From: CAWGXG01 sp963826505
Lineage (GTDB): Bacteria; Chloroflexota; Anaerolineae; Aggregatilineales; Aggregatilineaceae
Length of the DNA: 64,000 bases
Direction: 5' to 3'
Assembly: GCA_963826505.1 (NCBI GenBank)
Contig: CAWGXG010000007.1
Span: 806,001-870,000 of the forward strand
Shown: positions 37,611-45,428 of the stretch, in pieces
How the letters are laid out: each line of letters starts with the position of its first letter
How positions within the stretch are numbered: position 1 is the stretch's first letter
Notes under the pieces: generated by a model
The model's database searches: none
The model's input: only the letters and a program-made list of their open reading frames with translations
What the model was told of the DNA's origin: nothing
Made by a program: the position numbers and the translations under genes

Positions 37611-38841
37611 TCAGCCTTGCAGCGGAATAACCAGGTCGTAGGGGCAGTCGGTCAGCACGTCGATCGCGCCTTCTTCGTTGAGATAAACGGTATCTTCGAT
37701 ACGCACACCGTAACCCCGCTCCGGGTAGTACAGCCCCGGCTCGATGGTGAACACGTTGCCCGGTGACAAAATGTAGGACTGGCCATAGGTCGGGAAATAG
37801 GGCGCTTCGTGGACGTTCAGGCCAACGCCGTGCGCCAGACTGTGGACGTAGCCCTCGGTGGTGCCCGGCGCATTGAGCACGGTTTTGTGGCCGGTATCCT
37901 CGAACAGCTCGCAGACCATGCGCTGCACGTCGCTGGTCGGCAGGCCGGGTTTGCACATGGCGATCAACTCGCGGTAAGCCGCCATCACGGTGTCGTAGAT
38001 GGCCTGTACCTCCGGCGTGGCATGGCCGACGCACCAGGTGCGCGTCATGTCGTGGAAGTAACCGCCCGGTTCGCGCGGGAACAGGTCGAACACGATCGGT
38101 TCGCCCAGCCGCACGGGGTCAGAATCCGCGCCCCGGCTGTGCGGCACGCCCGCGTCATGCCCCTGCGCGAAGATCATGCCTTCCGGATCCTCGAGACCCT
38201 GTTCGAACAACTGCCCGCGCACGTAGCGTTTGACTTCGCCAATCGTCAGGGGTGAGCTGTCGTCTTTCACGGCCACGCCGTCGCCCGCGCGGTGACCGCC
38301 AATCCACGCCCGCGCGGCGCGCATTACCGCGCTGGTCCGGCGAGCCGACATCGCGCAGCAGCGCCAGCTCACCGGCGTCTTTCGTTTCGTAAGCGCGATC
38401 GAAGATCGTAAATCGCGGGCGCTCTGACACCAGCTCGACCTGATCGGCGAAGTGTTGCTCGATCATGCGCACGACGCGCAGCGTGTTGTTGATGTCGTTG
38501 ACGCCGTAGAGCGCTACCTTGCCGTGCACACCCAACCGCTCAAAAATCCCCCGAAAATATTCCGTTAACACCCGGTCGCGATCACTGGTGTATTGAGCCA
38601 TCAATGCGCTAAGACCCATGTCGTCGTCTGTGTAAACGGTCAGGCCGCTCCTGGCGGCTTCGTCGCGCTCCATGCCATTGACGATCAACACCGGAGCCGC
38701 ACCGCGCACTTTGATCACCATGCCAGAGGAGCGCACGCCGTTGCTTAGATAGGTGCGGTAAGGGTCTTCGGTTTCGCCCGGCAGAATCAGCAAGACATCG
38801 ATCTCGCGCTCCTGCATCAGGCGATCCAGATCAGTTTTCAT
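37611..38841 (-). CDS. M24 family Xaa-Pro peptidase, one frameshift as given
   Basis: About 410 aa when corrected. The N-terminal creatinase-like domain (38841 to about 38390) is followed by the pita-bread metallopeptidase domain. All five metal ligands are present: Asp in V-F-D-L-F, Asp in F-H-D-M-T-R-T, His in L-A-H-G-V-G-L, Glu in T-I-E-P-G-L-Y and Glu in R-I-E-D-T-V. The break is near 38340, where one extra C in a GC-rich run separates G-S from R-T-S-A-V-M-R-A-A. It probably cleaves X-Pro dipeptides or N-terminal X-Pro bonds in the cytoplasm. It is 29 nt upstream of tsaD. Confidence 0.85.
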
Positions 38842-38892
38842 GAGCGTTTTTCATCCTCTCAGATTCAGGTCAGATTACGCTGGATCGTGCCA

Positions 38893-39294
38893 TTACTGGT
38901 CGGTCTGTTCGCCTTCGCGCATGTGCAGCAAGAACTCGATCACCACCAGGCTTATTCCCAGCGCAAACGCGATCAGCGGCGTGAGCACGCGCGGAATCTG
39001 GAGCCAGGCACAGGCGACGACAAACAGCCCGACCCAAATGCTTTGGCGGAGGATCACTCCCACTGAGGGCGGACCGGACTCCGGATTGGTGAAGCGCATA
39101 TTGAGAAAACGCACGAAGGGTAAGACAGTGCCGGTGACGGCCAGATACAGAAACACAAAAAACAGCCAACGGGGAAAGGCTGTCGGCAGCGTGGTGGTGA
39201 TGAGCAGCCACAGGCCGATCCACCCGGCGACTGCCATCAGCGCCGAGGCCAGCATTAACCCGGTATGTTCAGGAGTGGTGCGATCGTCATTCAT
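38893..39294 (-). CDS. Four-helix membrane protein, unknown function
   Basis: 133 aa with four hydrophobic helices (about 13-33, 42-62, 80-97, 102-122) and a charged tail. No enzymatic motif is visible. It lies 51 nt upstream of the M24 peptidase gene on the same strand and may be co-transcribed with it and tsaD. I do not recognise a named family. Confidence 0.7.
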   Translation of the reverse strand: MNDDRTTPEHTGLMLASALMAVAGWIGLWLLITTTLPTAFPRWLFFVFLYLAVTGTVLPFVRFLNMRFTNPESGPPSVGVILRQSIWVGLFVVACAWLQIPRVLTPLIAFALGISLVVIEFLLHMREGEQTDQ

Positions 39295-39380
39295 GGCGGG
39301 TTATTATAGCTGTGCGCCCCGTGTATACCAAACCGCGCACCGCTTTTGGGATGAAACCGGTCAAGCGCAGGGCACGCGCT

Positions 39381-39590
39381 TCACGGCCGGGTTTTGCTAT
39401 CGTCCCACAGTGTCCCGCCGTGTGGCAGCAGGTTCTCGGGAACTGGCTTGTCCGCCAGCCGGAGTTGACGGCGCCGGCAGATAGTGTAATCGCCCTGGCA
39501 GTATACTTCCATATAGATCTTTTTGGCGTTGCTGCGGAAGTATTTGAACATCGGGCATTGTTCGATGAAGTTGCACGCAGTTGCAGACAT
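39381..39590 (-). CDS. Small cysteine-rich conserved protein
   Basis: 69 aa from ATG 39590, preceded by GAGG about 11 nt upstream; an in-frame ATG at 39632 has no Shine-Dalgarno. The pattern C-N-F-I-E-Q-C-P-M-F, then Y-C-Q-G-D-Y-T-I-C and V-P-E-N-L-L-P-H-G recalls a family of small proteins scattered in several phyla, often near signalling genes, with the form C-x(5)-C-P-x-F...Y-C-x-G...C...V-P-x-x-L-L-P-x-G. The four Cys could bind a metal or form disulfides. Function is unknown. GC is lower than in neighbours. Confidence 0.6.
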   Translation of the reverse strand: MSATACNFIEQCPMFKYFRSNAKKIYMEVYCQGDYTICRRRQLRLADKPVPENLLPHGGTLWDDSKTRP

Positions 39591-39636
39591 GTAGTTATGC
39601 ACCTCTAATTGTGATCCTAAACATATTGTCACTTTA

Positions 39637-40366
39637 TCATATTTTTTCGCCCGGCGGAACTGCGCTGCTCAGGCCGGAATTGGCAGCCGGTCGTGGGTAG
39701 ACGCGCGCGATCACGATCAGGCTTATAACGGCGACCAGCAGCCGCCACACGACCACCGGCCAACTGTCCGACGGACCTAACAGCGCCGCCATGATCTCGA
39801 CCACGGCATGCGCGAAAATCGCCACGAAGACCCAGTACAGCTCGCCGCGCAAAAAGACTTGCAGCACCAGCCAGCTCAGCGCCATGTGCATGATGATCGG
39901 CAGCAGGCCGTTCAAGGCTTCGGCGACGGCGTCGCTCAGCGCGGCGAGCCGATCGGCGGGCGGCGTGGAGGATTGCGCCATAAGCGCCAGCCCCAGCGTG
40001 ATCGCGATCAGGCCGGTGTAGATGGTTTCGGTGAAACCGTGACCCGCGCCGATCATCAGCGCCTGGGAGCGCGTGACCGCGCCAGGAGCGAGATATTGAT
40101 AGCCCAGCAGGCGTGCGAATTCTTCGGTGAAGCCTGCCGCAAGCCCGATCGCCAGCGCGCCGATCGGCAGAATCCCCAACAGGGCGCGATCCAGCCCGCG
40201 CAGCACGACCACCTGCACCATCAACGCCCCAACCGAGGTGATCACGCCCACCGTCAGCAGAGCATAGGGCACGCGAGAACGCCGGTGCAGCGCGTGGACG
40301 ATCCAGCCCGGCCCCGATCAGCATCCCGACGCCGGTGAACAGCACCAGCATTCCGTAAAAAACCAT
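39637..40366 (-). CDS. YhfC-type intramembrane metalloprotease-like protein, one frameshift as given
   Basis: The gene begins at ATG 40366 (M-V-F-Y-G-M-L) and the frame slips near 40315, where one extra G lies in GGGGCCGGG; it then runs intact to 39637. About seven membrane helices are seen. The YhfC/PrsW-like motifs are present: G-F-T-E-E-F-A-R-L-L-G (Glu-Glu), G-A-G-H-G-F-T-E-T (His and Glu), and I-M-H-M-A-L and F-A-H-A-V-V-E (His). Together they form a putative zinc site of ABI/CAAX-like membrane proteases. Substrate unknown. Confidence 0.75.
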
Positions 40367-40533
40367 CGCGATCCTTCATCCGCCCTTCGGTAGGGCTGTC
40401 CTTCTGCGCTGAAACCGGCGCGATTATACCCCGACACAGGCCAATTCGGCGGTGCGCTCGTGCTGGGGCTTGCCAGACGGTGGAACCGCCCCGATAATCG
40501 CACCTGTATAGTGACATTCTGCGTATAAAAGAC

Positions 40534-40562
40534 GTGTTGCAACGCGTGATTTGTGGTATACT
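40534..40562 (+). promoter_or_regulatory. Extended -10 promoter of the ABC exporter operon
   Basis: TGG-TATACT (40554-40562) is an extended -10. A weak -35 (GTGTTG, 40534-40539) sits at 17 nt. The predicted start is near 40569, leaving a leader of about 88 nt. Confidence 0.5.
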
Positions 40563-40574
40563 AGAACATCTTGC

Positions 40575-40588
40575 CGAACATGCGTTCG
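40575..40588. promoter_or_regulatory. LexA-box-like operator CGAACATGCGTTCG
   Basis: A perfect palindrome of 14 nt that fits the Gram-positive SOS-box consensus CGAAC-R-N-R-Y-GTTYG at every position. It lies just downstream of the predicted transcript start of the ABC exporter, a place where a repressor would block transcription. The regulator assignment is inferred. Confidence 0.5.
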
Positions 40589-40656
40589 TGCTATCTGACA
40601 CAATCACCCTAACAGACTCATAACGTCCAGACAGTTCAAAGAGGAGCAACGACGTA

Positions 40657-42477
40657 ATGGCCTCTCACGCAAAGCGCGAGTTTACTGCTGCCGATGCCTA
40701 TACGTACAACCTCAACGGGCCAGCGCGCTGGATCATGTCGCACATCTGGCGCTATAAGTGGTTGTTTGTGGGCGCTATCGTGTTCAGTGCCGCCGATTTC
40801 TTTTCGTTTTCGCAGGCTCCGGTCCAGGTTGGCCGGGCCGCCGACGAGATCCTCAACCAGGGTAAGACCAGCGCTTTGTTGGTCACGGCGCTGATCGTGT
40901 TGGGGACGATGCTCATCAGCAGCATCGCGTTTTGGGTCGGCGGACTGCTGATCGAAACGCTCGCCCAACGCATGGAAGCCGACGCCCGCCAGGAGCTGTA
41001 TATCAGCTTGTTGGGCAAGAGCCAGACCTTTCATGACCGGCAGCGCGTGGGCGACATCATGGCCCGCGCGACGGACGATGTGCGCCAGCTCAATGTGATG
41101 CTCAGTCCCGGGCTGCGCTTCATCTACGAAACGGTCATGGGGATCGTAGTGCCGCTGATTTACATCGCATTCTTGCGTGTCGATCTGCTGCTCGTCCCGG
41201 TAATCTTCGTGGTGGCTTACATCGTGACGGTGCGGGGCTACACCAAGCGTCTCAACCCGGTCATGACGCGGCAGCGCGATCAGTTTGGCGTGCTCAATGC
41301 CGGGCTGGAAGAGTCGATCTCGGGGATCGAGATCGTCAAAGCCAGCGTGCAGGAGTCGTTCGAGCGCGGGCGTTTCCGTCGCAACGCGCGCCTGTACCGT
41401 GACTATTTCGTCCAGCAGGGCCAGATCGAAGCGCGCTATGTCCCGTTCCTGCTGTACGGGATCGCGCTGGGCTTTACGTTCTTGCACAGCATGGTACTCT
41501 ACCATCGCGGCGACGTCACCATTGCCGAGATCATCGCGCTGATGGGCCTGATGAACGTGCTGCGTTTCCCGGTCTTCATCTCGATCTTCTCGTTCTCGCT
41601 GGTCCAGTTGGGCGTGGCCAGCTCTGCGCGCCTGCTGCACATCATCACCGCCGAAACTGACCTGGACGAAAACGCCGGAGGCCATGCCCAGCCCATCCAA
41701 GGGACGATCACCTTTGAAGATGTGACGTTCCGTTACAACGCCGACGACGCACCCGTGTTGGAAAATGTCTCGTTTACGGTAGACGCAGGCCAGACGGTTG
41801 CCGTTGTGGGCGAGACGGGGTCCGGTAAGAGCACGCTCGCCCAACTCATCAACCGCACCTATGACGCCAGCGCGGGCCGCATCCTGATCGACGGCACCGA
41901 CGTGCGCGACTGGGATCTAAACACGCTGCGCTCGCAGATCTCGAAGATCGAGCAGGATGTGTTCCTGTTCTCGCGCTCGGTGGCGGAGAACATCGCGTTC
42001 GGCGCGCCGGATACGCCGCAGGAACAGATCGAATACGCGGCGCGCGAAGCCCAGGCGCACGACTTCATCCTGACCTTTGTCGAAGGTTACCAGACCAAGG
42101 TCGGGGAACGCGGGTTCACGCTGTCGGGCGGACAGCGTCAGCGCATTGCTCTGGCGCGCGCCTTCCTCAGCGATCCGCGCATTCTGATCCTGGACGACTC
42201 GACCAGCGCCATCGACAGCGCCACCGAAGACGAAATTCAAAAGGCGATCCGGCGCGCGCAGGATGGCCGCACGACCATCCTGATCACGCACCGCATGTCG
42301 CAGATTCGCTGGGCGGACGTGATCCTGGTGCTGGATCACGGGCACCTGGTCGCGGCGGGATCGCACGACAAGCTGCTGCGCACGTCAGCACACTACCGGC
42401 GTATTTTTGCCCGTTACGACATCGATCTGCCGCCCCTGGAGACTGCCCCAGAGCCGGCTTTCGCCGTCGCGAAATAG
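40657..42477 (+). CDS. ABC exporter half-transporter with degenerate Walker B (heterodimer subunit 1)
   Basis: 606 aa. Six membrane helices (about 35-320) precede an ATPase domain with Walker A G-E-T-G-S-G-K-S-T (about 386-394), signature L-S-G-G-Q and Walker B I-L-I-L-D-D. The catalytic Glu after Walker B is replaced by Asp, the mark of the non-hydrolysing site in heterodimeric exporters such as BmrCD or TM287/288. The H-loop His (L-I-T-H-R) is present. It should pair with the next gene, 32 nt downstream, to export drugs, lipids or peptides. A LexA-box-like palindrome lies in its leader. Confidence 0.92.
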   Translation: MASHAKREFTAADAYTYNLNGPARWIMSHIWRYKWLFVGAIVFSAADFFSFSQAPVQVGRAADEILNQGKTSALLVTALIVLGTMLISSIAFWVGGLLIETLAQRMEADARQELYISLLGKSQTFHDRQRVGDIMARATDDVRQLNVMLSPGLRFIYETVMGIVVPLIYIAFLRVDLLLVPVIFVVAYIVTVRGYTKRLNPVMTRQRDQFGVLNAGLEESISGIEIVKASVQESFERGRFRRNARLYRDYFVQQGQIEARYVPFLLYGIALGFTFLHSMVLYHRGDVTIAEIIALMGLMNVLRFPVFISIFSFSLVQLGVASSARLLHIITAETDLDENAGGHAQPIQGTITFEDVTFRYNADDAPVLENVSFTVDAGQTVAVVGETGSGKSTLAQLINRTYDASAGRILIDGTDVRDWDLNTLRSQISKIEQDVFLFSRSVAENIAFGAPDTPQEQIEYAAREAQAHDFILTFVEGYQTKVGERGFTLSGGQRQRIALARAFLSDPRILILDDSTSAIDSATEDEIQKAIRRAQDGRTTILITHRMSQIRWADVILVLDHGHLVAAGSHDKLLRTSAHYRRIFARYDIDLPPLETAPEPAFAVAK

Positions 42478-42509
42478 GACGCAACAGGACCATATAGGAG
42501 AAGTGCCCT

Positions 42510-44330
42510 ATGGGTTTCATCATGGACGGCCTCGACGCCGAAGACTACGATCGCCAATACAGTGACCGCGATCTCGTGCGCCGCATCGGCACCTACTTTC
42601 GGCCCCAGGCCCCGCGTATGGCGGTGGTGGCGCTGGCGATCCTGTTGAATTCGCTGGCCTATACGGGGCTGCCGATCTATATCTCGAAAAGCATCGACAA
42701 GCTGCAAACCGACACGTCCACGCGCACGCTGTTGATCATCGCCTTCGTGACGATCCTGTTTGGCAGCGTGGGCTGGGTCTTCAACGCGCTGCGGCGCGCC
42801 TTGGCCGCCAGCGCGATCGGCAACGTCGTGCTGCATCTGCGGGAAGACGCCTTCGACGCCGTGCTCAAGCGCGATCTCTCGTTCTACGACTCGATTCCGT
42901 CCGGCAAGATCGTCAGCCGCGTCACGTCCGACACGCAGGCATTCTCACAGGTGGTCGACCTGACGATGGAGCTGATCAGCCAGATTCTGCTGGTCGTGCT
43001 GCTGGTCGGCTACCTGATGACGATCGACGTGACGCTCACGCTGATCCTGCTGCTGGTCGCGCCGTTTGTGATCGTCGTGGCGCTGGGGTTCCGCACTATC
43101 GCGCGCCAGAACGTGACTCAGTCGCGGCGCATCCTGGCCGAAGTCAGCTCGCACATCCAGGAGACGGTGAGCGGCATCGGCGTGGCGAAAGCCTTCCGGC
43201 AGGAACAGGCCGTGTACGGTGAGTTTCAAGACGTGAACGCGCAGTCCTATCGCATCAACTTGCGCACGGGCTACGTGTTCGTGTCGATCTTCCCGCTGCT
43301 CAATTTGCTGTCTTCATTGGGCACGGCGGCGCTGGTCTACTTCGGCGGGGTGCAAGCGCTGCACGGGCGGCTGAGCGCCGGGGACTGGTACCTGTTCATT
43401 CAGGGCATGGCGATGTTCTGGTTCCCATTGACGAGCATCGCGTCGTTTTGGAGCCAGTTCCAGCTTGGGCTGGCCGCGGGTGAGCGTGTCTTCGGCTTGA
43501 TCGATGCCGATCCGAAGGTGGTGCAGACCGGTGACGACCATCTCGATCAGGTCTTGGGCGAGATCACCTTCGAGCATACCGCCTTTCGTTATACGGATGA
43601 CGAGCCGGTGCTGGAGGACTTCTCCCTGACGATCAAAGCGGGGGAGACACTGGCCCTGGTCGGGCATACCGGGTCGGGCAAGTCGAGCATCGCGCGCCTG
43701 ATCGCGCGCTTCTACGAGTTCCAGGGCGGGCGTATCCTGGTAGATGGGCACGATATCCGCAGCCTGAACCTGGAGAACTACCGCTCATTCCTGGGGATTG
43801 TCACGCAGACGCCGTTTCTGTTCGATGGCACGGTTGCGGACAACATCCGCTACGGCTGTCAGGAAGCCAGCGACGAGGATGTCGTGAGCGTGGCGCACCA
43901 GGTTGGCGGCGGGGATTGGCTCGACAGCCTGCCCAACGGCTTGGAGACGGAAGTCGGCGAGCGCGGACACAATCTGTCGATGGGCCAGCGCCAGCTTGTC
44001 GCGCTGGCGCGCGTGCTGCTGCAAGACCCGTCGATCTTCATCCTGGACGAAGCGACCGCCAACGTCGATCCGCTGACGGAAACGCTGATCCAGGAAGGGC
44101 TGGACGAGGTGATGAAGCGCCGGACGTCGATCGTGATCGCGCACCGACTGTCCACCATCAAGAGCGCGGACCGGATCATCGTGCTGCGCGAAGGCAAGAT
44201 CATCGAGGAAGGCAATCACGCGTCGCTGTTGGACCAGGGCGGGCACTACGCGGAGCTGTATAACACGTATTTCCGCCACCAGAGTCTCGAATACATCGAG
44301 AACGCGCCCGCGCTGCTCGCGACCGGGTAA
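42510..44330 (+). CDS. ABC exporter half-transporter with catalytic Glu (heterodimer subunit 2)
   Basis: 606 aa, same length as its partner. Six membrane helices (about 35-320), Walker A G-H-T-G-S-G-K-S-S, Walker B I-F-I-L-D-E with the catalytic Glu, and switch His in I-V-I-A-H-R. The signature reads L-S-M-G-Q instead of L-S-G-G-Q. Together with the Asp in subunit 1 this makes one degenerate and one active ATP site, exactly as in known asymmetric exporters. The operon ends in a hairpin terminator at 44357-44390. Confidence 0.93.
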   Translation: MGFIMDGLDAEDYDRQYSDRDLVRRIGTYFRPQAPRMAVVALAILLNSLAYTGLPIYISKSIDKLQTDTSTRTLLIIAFVTILFGSVGWVFNALRRALAASAIGNVVLHLREDAFDAVLKRDLSFYDSIPSGKIVSRVTSDTQAFSQVVDLTMELISQILLVVLLVGYLMTIDVTLTLILLLVAPFVIVVALGFRTIARQNVTQSRRILAEVSSHIQETVSGIGVAKAFRQEQAVYGEFQDVNAQSYRINLRTGYVFVSIFPLLNLLSSLGTAALVYFGGVQALHGRLSAGDWYLFIQGMAMFWFPLTSIASFWSQFQLGLAAGERVFGLIDADPKVVQTGDDHLDQVLGEITFEHTAFRYTDDEPVLEDFSLTIKAGETLALVGHTGSGKSSIARLIARFYEFQGGRILVDGHDIRSLNLENYRSFLGIVTQTPFLFDGTVADNIRYGCQEASDEDVVSVAHQVGGGDWLDSLPNGLETEVGERGHNLSMGQRQLVALARVLLQDPSIFILDEATANVDPLTETLIQEGLDEVMKRRTSIVIAHRLSTIKSADRIIVLREGKIIEEGNHASLLDQGGHYAELYNTYFRHQSLEYIENAPALLATG

Positions 44331-44352
44331 ACGGTCGTGGACTCCACGAATG

Positions 44353-44395
44353 AAAACAGCGCCCCACCGAATCATTGGCGGGGCGCTGCTGTTTT
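44353..44395. terminator. Bidirectional terminator between ABC operon and P1 peptidase gene
   Basis: AGCGCCCC (44358-44365) pairs with GGGGCGCT (44380-44387). An A-run precedes the stem and TTTT follows it, so it can serve both convergent genes. Confidence 0.75.
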
Positions 44396-44422
44396 CTGTG
44401 TGCTGACGGCCGTTCGCTCCGA

Positions 44423-45406
44423 TCACGGCTGCGCGATGGACTCTCCCGCAGGCAGACCCGCCAGCGGCGTGGCCGCCTGCACCGCGCGCCGGATGGCCTG
44501 CGCGGCGGCTTCGGCGGCGAACGCGCCGATTACGCTGACGTTTGCGCGCCCGGCGGATCCCGTCGCCAGCGCGAAAATCGTGTCGCCGTCCAGCATGGTA
44601 TGGGCCGGGCGCACGGCCCGCGCCAATCCATCCTGGGCCATCTGCGCGACCTTATTGGTTTCCTCTTTGGTCAGCAGGGCATTCGTCGCTACGACGCCGA
44701 TCACGGTGTTGCTAGCGCCGTCGGAGGTCATGCGCGCCATCGCGGGCAGGACGTTCAGCGCGCCAACAAAGCTGGAACCGTCCGGCGGGGTGCGCGTCCC
44801 GGCCAGGATGCGCCCGGAGTCGTCCACGATATCGCCCAATGCGTTGACGACAAACAGCGCGGCTACGATCAGTCCGTCGCCAATGGCGATGTGCGCGCTG
44901 CCCACGCCCGACTTGCACGCGAACGGTCCGCCCATCAGCCGCCCGACCTGTGCCCCCGCGCCCGCGCCGACACAGCCGTCAGTCACGGGATCGGCGCTGG
45001 CCGCGTCGCAGGCGGCGTAGCCTAAGGTCGCGTCCGGGCGAATCTTGGGATCGCCCAGGTCGAGGTCGAAAATGATCGCCGCCGGGACGATGGGCACCAC
45101 GCCCACGCCGACCGGATGCCCGATGCCGCGTTCTTCCAGCCAGCGCATGACACCGCCCGCCGCATCCAGCCCGTAGGCGCTGCCCCCGGCCAGCACGATC
45201 GCGTTGACGTGCTCGACCATGTGCAGCGGGCGCAGCAAGTCGGTTTCGCGCGTACCGGGTGCGCCGCCGCGCTGGTCCACGCCGCCGACGGTGCGCGGCG
45301 GACACAGGATCACCGTGCAGCCGGTCGGGCCGTGCAAGTGCTGCGCGTGGCCAACGCGGATGCCTTCAACAGCGGTCAGAGTGACGTTGTGTGGATCGCT
45401 GCTCAT
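44423..45406 (-). CDS. P1 family peptidase (S58, DmpA-like)
   Basis: 327 aa. This family of autoprocessing Ntn-fold aminopeptidases cuts itself before a Ser or Thr nucleophile. Here the site is G-A-S-N|T-V-I-G-V-V-A-T-N (near residue 230), so Thr would become the new N-terminus. Other family marks are I-R-V-G-H near the start, G-C-T-V-I-L, L-A-G-G-S-A-Y-G-L-D-A and the C-terminal L-D-G-D-T-I-F-A-L-A-T-G. The likely activity is cleavage of short or D-amino-acid peptides in the cytoplasm; the natural substrate is unknown. Confidence 0.9.
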   Translation of the reverse strand: MSSDPHNVTLTAVEGIRVGHAQHLHGPTGCTVILCPPRTVGGVDQRGGAPGTRETDLLRPLHMVEHVNAIVLAGGSAYGLDAAGGVMRWLEERGIGHPVGVGVVPIVPAAIIFDLDLGDPKIRPDATLGYAACDAASADPVTDGCVGAGAGAQVGRLMGGPFACKSGVGSAHIAIGDGLIVAALFVVNALGDIVDDSGRILAGTRTPPDGSSFVGALNVLPAMARMTSDGASNTVIGVVATNALLTKEETNKVAQMAQDGLARAVRPAHTMLDGDTIFALATGSAGRANVSVIGAFAAEAAAQAIRRAVQAATPLAGLPAGESIAQP

Positions 45407-45428
45407 GTGCGGTCATACCTTCTGGCGA

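Larger units (their letters stand above)
40367..40656. other. 290-nt divergent intergenic region
   Basis: Between the YhfC gene (minus) and the ABC exporter (plus). It holds the exporter promoter at 40534-40562 and a LexA-type palindrome at 40575-40588. No gene is seen. Confidence 0.5.

Noticed and set aside
40636..41844. 402-codon open frame on the minus strand
   Set aside because: It covers the ABC exporter subunit 1, and its sequence is His/Asp/Gln-rich as typical for antisense shadows.
42106..42117. A fourth GAAC-N4-GTTC match
   Set aside because: It lies inside the ABC exporter coding sequence, codes for conserved residues near the signature motif and has no promoter; about one chance match is expected in this window.
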